NCBI GenBank assembly: GCA_018398805.1
Contig: JAGFBZ010000849.1
Span: forward strand, 2,828,185 to 2,892,184
DNA from: Hirundichthys speculiger
Lineage: Eukaryota > Chordata > Actinopteri > Beloniformes > Exocoetidae
Direction: 5' to 3'
DNA length: 64,000 bases
A program made the position numbers and the translations under genes. How positions within the stretch are numbered: position 1 is the stretch's first letter; every line of letters starts with the position of its first letter. The notes under the pieces were generated by a model. The model saw nothing but the letters and a program-made list of their open reading frames with translations, had not been told where the DNA came from and made no database searches. This document shows positions 35,233 to 52,741 of the stretch, one piece after another.

Positions 35233-36511
35233 CAGTGGCGGCTGGTCAATAGAGGACGCTAGGGCGCCGCCCCACCTCTCCTCACATCCAAGAACTTAAG
35301 TGAAGAAGACTTAATTACTTTGAAATATATATTGTATAGTTTAAAAATGAGTATGGAAAAAAATATTATAGAGTTAGTGAGTAATATGTGTAATCTACAA
35401 TAAAATATGGATTAAAATATGTTTTATGATGTCTAAAGTCACAGATAGGTCACATGTTTCCGGCTGGGGCGCAGTTTTTTCTTCCATTCGCTCTCGCTAT
35501 AAGTTGTACATGCGCAGTTCGATCCTCTCAATACAAGAGATAGGAGCTTGGTGGGGCGCACATAGCCTGCGCCCTCAGCATTCATTTGAATGGCGCTGCT
35601 GTACACACTCTGTCAGCCACAGGGTGGCAGCAGAGAGCAACCGGCTCGCGGCACATCTGTCAAAGTGCGCCAGAAGGAGTCCGCAGTAAGAGAGTGTATT
35701 TTCGCTAGCAAGAATGGAAAGAGAAAACTGTTCAATCATTAAAAGCAACGCCTTTTGAGAGGAGAACATTGCAGCAGAAGTTGAGAGTCAAAGACCTTGG
35801 ACCTGATCAGCCTGACATCGTCATTCACCATCCAAAGACAGAGGACGACAGACAGTACAACCGGAGATTTTCGAGGAGCTGGTTCAGTAAGAAGGCTTGG
35901 CTAACGGCATGTAAGGACAGCAGTGCTTTATTTTGCTTTCCTTGTCTCCTTTTTCAAACCTCTGGATCAGACCCAGCATGGATTCAGACAGGACTGAAAG
36001 TCTTGCAACACATATCTGAAAAAATTAAAAAAAAAAATCATGAACAAACCAGGGTTCATATGGAAAATGCAATGCGGCTAGCCATGTTTGGGAAAATAAA
36101 TATAACTGCTCAACTTGATGAAGGCTACAGGATGGGGATCCGAAAACGTAATGAAGAGGTTGACAAACACAGGCACATCCGGTCCAAAATAATAGATTGT
36201 GTCAAGTTCTGTGGTGCTTTTGAGCTAGTGCTTCGTGACCATGGTGAAAATGAATGCTCAGAAAATCCAAGTGTTTTTAGAGGACGTGAAAATTAAAAAA
36301 AAAAAAATGTTTACTTGGTCTATTTCAAGAGAAAACATTTTATTCCATTTTGTTATGTTATATTTTATTATAACATGTTATTCAGCTCAGCAAAAGCATT
36401 TTTAAAATATACATATGCTGATATTAATGTACGTATATCGAGATCGTACTACATTTGCTTCTTGGTTTTTGATGTAGCCCCCCCTGGAGAAAAGTGCACC
36501 AGCCATCACTG
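35233..36511 (+). mobile_element. hAT transposon with remnant transposase frame
   Basis: Inverted ends CAGTGGCGGCTGGT (35233) and ACCAGCCATCACTG (ending 36511) are flanked by the octamers GGAAGGAG (35225-35232) and GGAAAGAG (36512-36519), which differ at one base. The element carries the N-terminal part of a transposase-like protein (listed separately) but not the catalytic and dimerisation regions. It is therefore an internally deleted copy, about 1.28 kb. Confidence 0.85.
35769..36296 (+). pseudogene. hAT transposase N-terminal part, TTF/ZMYM-type zinc finger
   Basis: An open frame of 175 codons, whose first ATG may not be the native start. It contains RSWFSKKAWLTACKDSSALF followed by CFPCLLFQ, and further on THVHMENAMRLAMFGK-like sequence (observed as TRVHMENAMRLAMFGK) with a spaced His. 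This is the TTF-type zinc-finger arrangement of hAT transposases and of the ZMYM1-like host proteins derived from them. The segment IIDCVKFCGAFELVLR is the start of the next conserved region (DUF4371-like), where the frame ends near an A-run. Full proteins of this type are several hundred residues longer, so this is a truncated remnant, probably not functional. Confidence 0.7.
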
Positions 36512-36519
36512 GGAAAGAG

Positions 36520-38279
36520 TGTCACCAAGTAAAACAAATCCCAGAAATAAAACATCTAGCCAAATGAAAATACCTCTGAAGAACAATATTTATTTCACTT
36601 AAAGTGTCAGTCAAAAGACAACTTCATGAATGAGAAAACAAGGGTTTGCATTAAGATGCTAATTCTGCTAACAATCTAGATAAATGCCCAATAAGATCTT
36701 AAACATCTTAAAAAGCACAAGACAAGCACAAGATTCCTTTTGGTGAATGAAGCCACCATAAACTTTGAGAGTAATAATAAGAAAAAATTGTGGAAAAGGA
36801 GGGACAAAGCATATATCATCTTTCAAACATGATGAAAGTAGAAGGAGAGCTTGAGCATGGTCAAATAATAGAACAGAGTCACTTCTGTGTATCAATATGT
36901 GTATTGTGTATTGTGTATTGACATGCCACTGAATAGTGGCATGTCAATGTGAGATTCTGAAGTGTGTAGAGCTACACTTTCAGCTCAAGTCCAATGATAC
37001 AAAACTGGGAGGACAGATATTGACATCACAGAAGTAAAATGACCAAACATGGTGTCACTCACTTGACCACGACTCAGCTGAGAACGTTTTCCATTTAATG
37101 AAAACAAAACTAAATCAGAGACTGATAAGGCAGAACATCAACTTGCGGTTGATCATATTATTGTGGTTAAATTTTAAAATGCAAAACTAACCGTTACAGG
37201 TTGCGTCCATGGTCCATGACCCTCAAAAATGGAAAAAAAAAAAAAGTTTAATTTCCTGCAGACCTGCTTTAGTTTGTAAATACAAATGCTGCAGTGTGAT
37301 GTGGGCAGAGAAAGCCAATACCATTTAGAAATTATGATTTGTTGCACATATTGGCTCCCTGATTTGCTCTTTTGGGTCACTATACATGTTTATTGGATTT
37401 GCCAAGTCTATATCTATGACCATTACTGGAAGAAAAAAGAAAAAAGATAAGCCTTGACGATGGTGTAAACAATGACGTGGACATGAAACAGCATCTCTGC
37501 TGACTTTGTTGTCCTTGGTGTAAGCTGTTTTGTTGGTATTTTTGCATTTAATAATACTGCAACTCCCTGATTGCACGGGAGGCAAGCCATTACATGAGTA
37601 ATCAGCTGCAAAGATCATTTCTTGCAGAGCATGGATGGTCATGTGACATCCATTTATGGTGGTCTATTGTTGGAGATCTTTCTGACTCAGTGTTTGTACA
37701 CTGAAGTGGCCAAGGGCCTCAATAATGGGGATGTAGTTTGAATGCAGAATTAGTAAATGTCCAGTAAAGCATGTTGAAGTGGGAATCATACTTAAATATA
37801 AATCCAAATATTGGATGTATAAAATCTAAAATATCATAAAAAGCTGCTACTGAGAGTTAAAAACTATGGGAGCAACCAGAGAGAAGTTAACAGTGAAGAC
37901 AAACTAATATCAAAGAAGAAAACTTTTAATTACATCTTAAAGTAAAAGGCTAGCGAAAAGAAAATATTATGCAGGAGACAGCAGGAATAACAAGTATATA
38001 TTACCAGAGGATGTACTTTATATTGATACTAATTGGAGAAGACATTTCTGTCCATATTTCTATAACTGCTTATAGCCAATGGTAAACATTAATCATCAGC
38101 TTCTAATTCCATGTTCTGTGTACACTGAGTAGACTTTAGTCTACTAATCTAATCCATCTGGAGATTCCTTTGTAGACTTTGAATCTGGAGGAAGATAGGA
38201 GGGGGGTAGGAGGTAGCACTGGAGGTACACAGAGCTGACAAAACTCTTTTATACACAGCACAGTAGCAAACACTGTACC
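36520..38279. other. intron 1 stretch with one short hairpin
   Basis: No gene is recognised. A perfect inverted repeat with a 4-nt loop lies at 36917-36948. The rest is AT-rich DNA. Confidence 0.45.
36917..36948. repeat. 14-bp perfect hairpin
   Basis: ATTGACATGCCACT (36917-36930) is followed by the loop GAAT and the exact complement AGTGGCATGTCAAT (36935-36948). It sits just after three GTATTGT units. It may be the fused ends of a small deleted transposon or a fold in the pre-mRNA. Confidence 0.8.
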
Positions 38280-38485
<206 letters not shown>

Positions 38486-39328
38486 GACCTCCTGCACAGG
38501 ACAATACGCTTTTATGTCCCGCAATAACTCTGCACTGGACTTGCACGTGAGCGTGCGTGCCTTTTAGGCAATTCGATTCAGTACGATTTGATACGATTCA
38601 ATACTACTTATTTTGCTTTATTACTGAGAAGAAAAAGAGAAACACAAATTTAATTTCAAAATAGTATTCTTTTGTTTATTCAATGTCCAAGAGACAGTAC
38701 ACCAGGCCTACTGAACATAAATTCAGAAAATTCAACTTAAGCCTTTACAATATACCTGGGGAGATAATTGACAATACATAATGAAACGCAAAACTCGCCA
38801 TCTGGTGTGCCTCACTTCACAGGTTTGCAAAACTCTGCTCATACTTAAAATCGAATTCTTACTTTCCCTCAACAGAAAATAAAAGATAAAAATGGCACAA
38901 AGTTTAATTATTCCTGCTAATGTGAGAATAGACTGAGCATAAGGCTGAGGTTAGATATCAAAAATAAAAGTAGTTGTTATGAAACAATTAAGTTGCCTAT
39001 TAAAGGCAAAAATTCAGAATGACTAGTGATTCAGTCACTCGTGAACTTCAACAGTAAAACACATCACTGACAACAAGATACATGAATCCAAAAATTTAGA
39101 AAGCAGTTATAGAAAATAGCATGTTAAATTCAACATGTCTTTTTGATGCCTGTAACTCTCAACATTAGCTTTTCTTAATTTTTTTTTTTTTTTATCACAA
39201 AAAGCTCTAAACACTGAATTACTAATACTTCAGGCATGAAAATCATCCCTCACCTTTCAGTGGAATTCGCCGTTTTGGAGTCAAAAAGGGTGACCTATGT
39301 GAATCATGCAGATCCGAGGAGTTTTCTA

Positions 39329-39335
39329 TTTTTTT

Positions 39336-39374
<39 letters not shown>
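39329..39374. repeat. T-run followed by 29-G run
   Basis: About 17 T (39329-39345) is followed directly by 29 G (39346-39374). Such homopolymers are uncommon, and the true length may be hard to sequence. Confidence 0.9.
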
Positions 39375-39766
39375 TCGGAGTCGGGAGATTTTTTTTTAAA
39401 ATTTAATTATCATATAATATCATATAATAAGCAAAACTGAGCACTTCAGAAATCGGCCCTTTAAATGACACTTGGACGGTCAGTAAATCCTGTCCAGAAC
39501 CAATCATACTCCAAATTGTTCCATTATTCCAGTCATACGAACGTTCTTCATTCATGTGTACTTGGAGTGCTTGGAGGTTACATTGCTAAGCGAGACAAGA
39601 AGCAGGACCTAGTGATATCTACGCCGGGGATGAGCCAGAGACGAGCGTATGTTCACATTTCCTACGTACATTTACCAGTGGGGAGAAGCGCTGTATACAT
39701 CATCCGCGTTGTCTGACATGTTGCTACCCGCTCTCTCAGCTACATAGATGACGTCACAACGGGTGC

Positions 39767-40502
39767 TAGGCTTAGGCGGTATTACGGTAATACCGTATAC
39801 TTCCGGTATTTAAAAATAGCAGCTGTATCAGTTTCAATATCGTCATAAAAAAATGCAATGAATGATTTCTGTGGTTTAAAGTTTAGTTTCTCTCCTGTAT
39901 CGCTGTGTGTTCTGCTTTATTTTACCGTTTATTCGTGTTCGCTTGGAGCTGATCTCGGTTTGACTCGTCCTGTTAAGGTACTGACGATGAAGACAACACT
40001 TCCTGAGTTTGCTGCTTCATAATAAAAGCTTTTAATTAAACTAATAATGTTGGACTTTTATGTTGAAGAATTTATAGGAAGTGAAACGTCCTGCATCAGA
40101 CACTTTACTATAAAGCGCGTTTCAGCAAACACACACCTCGGCAGCAGAGAGGTGCTGGAGCAGAAAAGGAACAGTTAAAACTACAGTGAAAAGTAAGAAA
40201 TACACAAATAAATAACAAATGTAGTTTAACCAACTTTATATTGAAGCACTGAACTGCTGTTTCGAGGTAAACTCACCTTTTTTTTTCAGGCGCGTCAACA
40301 CTGGGAATAGGACAGCGGTGTAAAGCCCTGTGGCAGCGCGCCTGGGGTACATAATGGAGGCGGCTGTTTTGACGCACAGCGTCAGCCGGCGGTGTGTGTT
40401 CGCCTTAATACTATTAAGTTAATAGTCGCGGGAATACCCTATATCCCAGTAATATGTGAGGGAAGTTTGACGGTATCAAAATTTGGATACTGCCCAAGCC
40501 TA
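39767..40502. mobile_element. non-autonomous hAT transposon with perfect 8-bp TSD
   Basis: Inverted ends TAGGCTTAGGC (39767) and GCCCAAGCCTA (ending 40502) are flanked by perfect copies of ACGGGTGC at 39759-39766 and 40503-40510. Subterminal GGTATTACGGTAATACCG is itself palindromic. At 736 bp and without a transposase frame, it is non-autonomous. It interrupts the older element at 38565-40710. Confidence 0.9.
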
Positions 40503-40707
40503 ACGGGTGCGTGAGAGTTCATGTGCCCGTTGGCACAACAATGGCAGCTCTGGGTCGCTGGACCTCAGGAAAACCGATTCGCGGCCATAAATATGGGACA
40601 TCTGACCGTTCGTAGTGTATTTTTACCAATCCAGTTCTCCATTGATGCACTCGGATCTCATACATCACAGACTGATAACCGATTCAAATCGGATTATCTT
40701 TACACCC

Positions 40708-40905
<198 letters not shown>

Positions 40906-41638
40906 TTTATTAAAAGGACTCTTACAGCTTTCCGTTGTGCAGGAAAGCTGCAATCCATTTCAAGCAGACACATCAAAGCAATCTTTTGAGCACAGTATTG
41001 TCTGTTCTCCCTATCAGAAATCTGGCTGGCTCTGTTTCACCAACATTGACAGGAGGCAGTCAGTGTGATATCAGATTTTAACCACAAAAGGCACCCTGAA
41101 TACAGAGTGGCTTAAAGAGACATTTGGGAAAATAGGCAGGTCTGAGGAAGCTTTCTGTTCGATTCATGTCTCTTCAGGGGAAAGGTCAGTTCTTCAGGTT
41201 TATCATGGAGCTTACCATTCTAACTTCCACTTTGGGAAAACTTTAGTCTACTTAACTTAGCTTTGCCAGCTCCATCTACCGAGGAGCTGGCAGATGAACT
41301 TGGTGGTGCCCCCATGTAGTCAAAACTGGTATTGCTACATAGAGCCACTTTCATAGTCATGCTCAGTTTGACACCACACTGTTGCTCAACCAAGTTCTTA
41401 AATGACAGCCCTTTTTCAAATTACTATCTGGCTCGCTCAGCAGTGACAGAGTTCAATTTCACTCATGACTGGAGGATGTTGCAATACCTACAGTTAGAAT
41501 AGTGAACAGATGGTGATCATCACTTCTTGTTCACACATCTATTTGAAGTGGAAGTTATTTTCTCCAACTGTCACATTATACAATACACAAAGGGTTATTT
41601 GAACAATTGACTGTCATCATCAATGGTCACAACAAAAT

Positions 41639-41643
<5 letters not shown>
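40906..41643. other. intron 1 stretch, nothing recognised
   Basis: No gene or bounded repeat is seen. Confidence 0.5.

Positions 41644-41686
<43 letters not shown>
41644..41686. repeat. (CA)n microsatellite
   Basis: About twenty-one CA units. Confidence 0.95.
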
Positions 41687-41688
<2 letters not shown>

Positions 41689-42286
41689 ATACATGCTCTC
41701 TAATGACATGTATGCTGTATTGACCCCGCCAGACTAACGCACACTTGGATTAACGCTTGCATTAGTTATACCTTATTGACTTCACTTCAGTTTACTCCAC
41801 ATAGTTGAAATCAACTATGGTATGCATTGCCATTTTATACGGACCTAAAACTGAGCATGAATAGTTGTCAGATAGCTATCATTAGGATGTATCATATCTC
41901 ATTTTTTCAGGGCTGTGTGGACAGAGAAATTCTGGGGTTAATGCCATTGAATCACTTCAATGTGTGGTTCTACATCAGATATACATGAACATCCAATATG
42001 TGGCCACCATATTAGATATACATGTGCATGTGGCCTGAATGAGAACAGACATCAGAATTCTAACAGCTTCTTGACTGCATGTATACACTGAGTCTTGTGT
42101 GATCGGAGATGCAGCAGCGGTACTGAAACGGCACCAGTAACAGCTGCTAGTTCTTCCTTTCCGTCACTATCAAATCCCTTGGTTCAGTATGGTCTCACAA
42201 ACCTGACATTTTCTGTTGTTGCTGATACAAATGACACATGCCAAATGGTATCTGTTGGGCACACACACTGTTTCGGACAGGTGTCA

Positions 42287-42350
42287 CATTCAGAATCAGA
42301 ATCAGAAATACTTTATTGATCCCCGAGGGGAAATTGTTTTCGTTCCAGGT
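42287..42350. repeat. LINE 3'-tail-like fragment
   Basis: The motif CAGAATCAGAATCAGAAATA followed by CTTTATTGATCCCCGAGGGG is a short dispersed sequence known from 3' ends of fish LINEs. Only about 60 bp are present, so the family is uncertain. Confidence 0.5.
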
Positions 42351-45300
42351 GCTCCTTACAAGAACAAAAGAAATAAGAAACAGAATAAGAATTTTAAAAT
42401 GTAGTGCAATTAGAAGAGAACATGAAATTCACATTCACATGAAAGTCTGAATATGAAGCATCAGAGAAAATCTTTGAACACATCAAAATGTTATTGACAT
42501 GGCACAATGTGGCAGGTAAGCAAATGAAAGCAGATCAGCTCAAACCAAAAGAAAATAAACATTTTATTGTGCATATGAGTGTAAAGATGCATTCTGTTGT
42601 TATTTATTCAGTAATGAGGAGTTGGTATGCAAGCATGGGTCCACTTTCTTAATATTCAGCACTGCAGGATTCTGACAGATAAGTAAATGAAATCATAAAG
42701 AGAAGGATAGTGTACGTCATACAAATATGAATTTCAAGTTATTAGACCAGAATGAATCAGAGTGTTTGAGATTAGTAAACGCTGGATGCAAAGCCTGAGG
42801 TGGTAGTCGAAGTTCAGCGTCGTAGAATCATGAACATAAATCTGCCATCGAGCCGCGGATCATTGTGCCCTTGTTATTCTTGTTCCACGAGCCTGAAAAC
42901 ATCGTTTTGTTGGGTACTCTAAGGTGTCAAGGCTCACTCCCTCAAGATTAAGGTCTGCATAACAATCAGCACATATGAGCAATCACTTACATTTGTGATT
43001 TACCCTTGGTTAGCATGGATTAATTAGAATCATTAAACATCAGAGTTTGCATTAAAGATAAATATATGGTTCTTTCACAGGAGGCATAATTACGGTATAT
43101 CATTAGGCCATGGTTGAATTAATTATGCTTTAGTGCAAAGCGCCAGATCACAGATAACCCTTATTAACAACAGAAACAGTTCAAGGATAAGGATGGAATT
43201 GGAAGCAGGCATGTAAACAACCACAACATGAGTTGTCTTACATGGACTACCTGTGTTCCTCTGATCTCTCATCTCTACATATACACTGCTGTGTAGAGAA
43301 CGATCTCCAAGACTTACAAACCATAGTGTTGAATTTGATTACATTTCAATACAAACCTCTTTATTTTGATAAATGTATGTGGTCAAGCAGAACTGCTTGG
43401 AAGAGAAAGTCTGAATGCTTTGAAGAAGCAAGAGCAACAATTAAAGGACTGATTTATTGCCATTAAATTAGAATTACCATAACACTAACTTGTGTCATAA
43501 ATATAATAGCAGAAGAATGTCTACCACAATATTTACTGTCAGATAACAGAAAGATTTGTGAGCTTGTTACACCCAGTTACAACGCGAGCTGCCTTCTCCT
43601 CACCTCCTCTTATCCTCCTGTTGCCTTTTTCAAAATCTCCTTTGCTATAAGGAACAAACTTATGCAGAGAAAAATAAATAATAGATTCTTTACACATTTT
43701 TAAAATGCATCACAAATACTGGTTTTAGCCTGTTTATGGGCAACTTTGACATTACTTAAAATACAGAACACCGCCAATATTATTCTTCAAGTTTTTTTCT
43801 TTAAACCACAAACATATATCAGAGTCTTGCTTGCACAATGCCTTCTGCATAATTACAGTTACTTTCATTTGTTATAAATCTGTTAACAAATGTGTCATTT
43901 TTAAGAATGAAACAGCAGAAAAAAATTAAAGTAATGCCTAATTCAGTGTAACTGTATAAAACATGCATGTATGCCTTGTATTGTTTTGAAATAACTTTCA
44001 AACCAATATTATCCATTTCTTTTGATCTGCCTTGCAAAGCAGGTCTCTGTTGAGTGCTTAATCTATACACTTGTCAGTTTTATCTCGATCGCACTAAACT
44101 CTGACTCATTGTTTACATAAGGTGAGTTCGGGTTTGTTCTTTGCTCAGTTTTACACCCATTCTGGTCTCTTCCAGTTATTCAAGTCTGCTTTTCATCCTC
44201 TTAAAGCCTATAGTTGTGATTTATGTTTTCACCTTCCACCCGTATATCCACATGATTCTCTGTCTGCATGTGTTTCCACATAGAGGTGTCACGGTGCAGA
44301 AGTGACAGTGGTCATGTCATTGAAGATTAATGTGGAAGGTTAAATTGCTGTGTGCTCTAAATCCCATCCTCCAACGAGCCTATTGATCAAAAAGGGACAG
44401 CAGTAGCCATTTGGAATCACACAGAGCTGTGTAGACAGGAACTACACAGTCATTAAGGACGAAAATGGCGTGTTAGTGCATTATCATAAAACATGCCAGG
44501 GTTGGATGTATTTTGATAGAAGGATTGTCACTGCTATAAATCAGTTTGTGTGGTTTGGTACACCTGATTTTTTTTGTTTGTCCAACAACCCTGGATGTTA
44601 ACTGTGATTTGGCAAATAGGAAACTGGTCCAATGTTCTTCAAGAGACAGAGAGAATATGATTTTTGTACTGTTCCCCATTGTGCCAACAGAATTGAAAAC
44701 CTAGCATATAATTGGGCATGGATGTCTAATTGCCCTTATCTCACCCAATGCTGTGGTGCTGGTTACAGAAAAGAGATATTGTGAGAAAATGTGCCTTTCT
44801 GATCACTTCCTTCGAAAAAGGCAATTAACAGCATATCTGTAACCAGCATGGAAATAATTTCAGTCCAACAGTAATTAGGTGTAATTTTAAACTGTTATTT
44901 TCAAATGTAAGCCTGAATAACAACATTACAAAATATGCCAAAGAATCTTGCCAGTTTATACCAAGACTGTATGGTGTGTGGTATTTAGCTGCATGTGTAT
45001 AGACCTGTTCTGCCCCATGACACTGGTGCCTTAGTGTGTAAATCAGAGTTAAATAATCATCAACTTCTCATCACTGAATTCAAAGTGCACCACACTGCTG
45101 CCACCCTGTTTAACAGCCAAACAGAACTGAAGATTTACTACAATGAGGTGATGTTCACAGTCACCTGCTACATTCAGCACTCATTATCACTATTAATATT
45201 ATTATTATAAACAAAAAAAATCTGAAGAGGAATTTTGAGGTTCTTTTTTTCTCTTTGAAACTATTGACATTGTGTTTTTGCTTCAGTGAATTTAATTTAA

Positions 45301-47662
45301 ATTCAAAAGTAAAAAACAAAAAAAAAAAAAAACAACCGCGACACAGAACCCACAATCCAGTCTGGCAATGCTCGACTTCACTCACTTTAAAGTGAATCCA
45401 CAGCAAAAGTGAGGACAATTCCATAGAAAGGAGTTACTGTGACATCATGCATCATTCTCCACTCGAGAAAACATCTGTTTCTCCAGCTGCTAAATAGACC
45501 ACTGTCTTCACTGTGTATTTACTAATTTTGTCTTTTGACTGTATGGAGAACATCCTCTCTTCTTAAGTTACGGCCTGGGGAGTTGAACAATCAGCTCTAA
45601 GTCATTGTAACGCTCTGTGAGGTCAAAGGAAGGTAAAAATACAGTTTGTAATTCCATTTTATCTGTCTACACACAATATAGACACTTCATATCCTCATTT
45701 TTGTTTTAGATTAAAGGTTTTTTACATCATACTACATCATACAAATGTTTTCAAAAAGAGAAGCACTGAATGTCTGAAATTAACTTCACAGGGAAAGGCC
45801 TCAGGATTTTAGCTACATTTTCCATGCACAAGTTTAAAGAGAAAAATAAAAATACATTTGAAACAAAGCAATAAAGAATGATACTCATCTGGCATACCAA
45901 ACTTTCAGAGATAAATTTCATCAAAGTGCATTGCTGCGTGTGTTTGCAGTTGTATTTCACCTTTGTTTCAGAGTACTAAATCACCTCCTGAAGATAGTGT
46001 GACAGCCGAAACTTTCATTACAGTGAATGGACAGGAAGTCGTTACGAATTCTCGACAGCAGTGTGGCGCGGATGCTGAAATGAGAGAAGCAGGAAGAAGC
46101 AAAAGGTCGGACTAATTAAATGTCAGAAAAGAGCATCTTAATAATTAAATTATGCAGAGAAAGATTCATATAATTTAGCTTAGAAGGTTGCTGTGGTGCC
46201 ACTTATATGTTTTTGAAAGTGACCTCTGTATAGTTGATTAACCCCAAAAGATTTAACTTCCTGAAACAACTTGAGACTCAGTATACTGTGTTTTAATTTC
46301 TGGAAGGAGACTTAACCTTATAAACAGCAAGTTCCTGAGATAGTCAAGTCAGTCAATCCTTCATAAAAGTGTTATTATAATGTTTGTTGTTAATGCATAA
46401 TGATTTATCATTTGCAAACAATAATCATTGTACTTTAATTCACTTTAATTAAGCACTTTTTGCAAAGACTTATATGTAGGAGTCGATGCAGAGAAAAAAG
46501 TAAAAGGATTTATTTAACTTTAAACTGAATTGGGCACATGTGGCTCACTTTGTTCAGATTCAACACTGAAGGATTTAGGTTTTCCATGCATAAAAGTGAG
46601 AAACTGGCAGAATTAAGATTTCAATTTAAAATCTTTGACAGTAAATTACACCTGGGCTGAGGTGCAACAAAAATGCCTCTATCCATTAGCGATTAGCGGA
46701 TGCAATAGTCCAGGCAATGAACTCAGTTCAAATAACACTACAAGTCTTTTCCAGTTAGCCATTCATATAACATAATTTACACTTTGTTATTGTACTCATC
46801 AACACAGCTGTACTCCTGAAATTCCAGAAACAGCCTTCACAGAAACCCCCAACCTGTAGCCTCTGACCACACAGTTGATCTGACTTCAGAAGCAGCTAAG
46901 AGGCCATGAGACTGATGGATCAGGGGCTGTCGCCACACAGACTCACGAGACTGCAGGACAGCAGCAAAGCTGTTCCTCTGAGGAGAAGGAATCTGCCATC
47001 TATATCACAGACCTATGTATCACGGCAGATTGTGAACTGTTAACAGGTTACATCAAAGTCATGGAGTGCAGTATGCTGTGCCACAACAGGTAGCAAACTG
47101 AAATCTAATTCATTATGATCCAGGTCCTCCCTGGCATTAAAAATGTCTGTGATCTCTTGCATCTTACTCTGGCCTGTTAGGTTATTCCTGACAGTGTTTT
47201 TTTTTTTTTTTTTAACCATCCTGGAGCTCCAATCACCTCTCACCTCTTCCCAGCGTGACATGCATAGCGTTACAATTAAGCCATCAATCTGTCCAGCTTT
47301 TCCCCCTGCGAAGCTGGGGCAAGTTTACGTCTTCCTCTGTGTTACTTCACTGGAGGTAGAGTTGAACCACCACAATAAGTCAGAATAAGATGATTTAAAA
47401 CAGATATGCTTTGAGGTGGCAGCCAAGGCAAACCGCTCACTTGTAAATTCTTTTTACCCTGTTTTCCGATCCACCGCTGGGTATTTTCTCTGTTGACTGA
47501 TTTGCTTAAAAGGTGTTCGCTTCTCTATCTGTTGGATTCTCGTTATTTTTCCCAGCACTCCCACCGCTACATCTCACGAAAACACACGCTGCACCTCCAT
47601 GATTTTCAAATCCTCTTTCTTTTGTTTTCCTTTGTCTCTGCCTCCTTCCTGGCTAATGTCAG
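42351..47662. other. distal intron 1, no recognised genes or bounded repeats
   Basis: Single-copy-looking AT-rich DNA with short homopolymer runs (for example poly-A near 45320 and poly-T near 47198). No exon with family similarity was found before exon 2. Confidence 0.45.
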
Positions 47663-47793
47663 ACTTAGCTCCTGTAAGGAGGAGATAAAGCCCCCCAGCA
47701 GGGCCGGACCACAGCTGTCACCTTCTGACTTCCTGGACAAGCTCATGGGGAAAACGTCAGGCTATGATGCCCGCATTAGACCCAACTTCAAAG
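47663..47793 (+). CDS. glra4: glycine receptor alpha exon 2
   Basis: The 131-nt exon encodes the mature N-terminus. After a variable [13 protein letters not shown] segment comes [20 protein letters not shown] and IRPNF, the hallmark of glycine receptor alpha subunits. A pyrimidine-rich tract ends in TGTCAG at 47662. The donor is AAAG|GTACAG at 47793/47794. Phases match exon 1 (third codon base first) and exon 3 (Gly codon split G|GT). A second in-phase AG at 47667-47668 could act as an alternative acceptor and would change the junction by two residues. Confidence 0.93.
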
Positions 47794-52658
<4,865 letters not shown>

Positions 52659-52741
52659 GCTGACTCTAACCCTGTCCTGCCCTATGGACTTGAAGAATTT
52701 CCCAATGGACATCCAGACCTGTACTATGCAGCTTGAAAGCT
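52659..52741 (+). CDS. glra4: glycine receptor alpha exon 5 (Cys loop)
   Basis: The 83-nt exon encodes [20 protein letters not shown] followed by CTMQLES. It contains the signature Cys loop, with 13 residues between the two cysteines. The Ile in MDIQTC favours alpha-4 over alpha-1 to -3 (Val). Glu-Ser at the end are agonist-site residues of loop B. The donor AGCT|GTGAGT splits the Phe codon. Confidence 0.97.
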
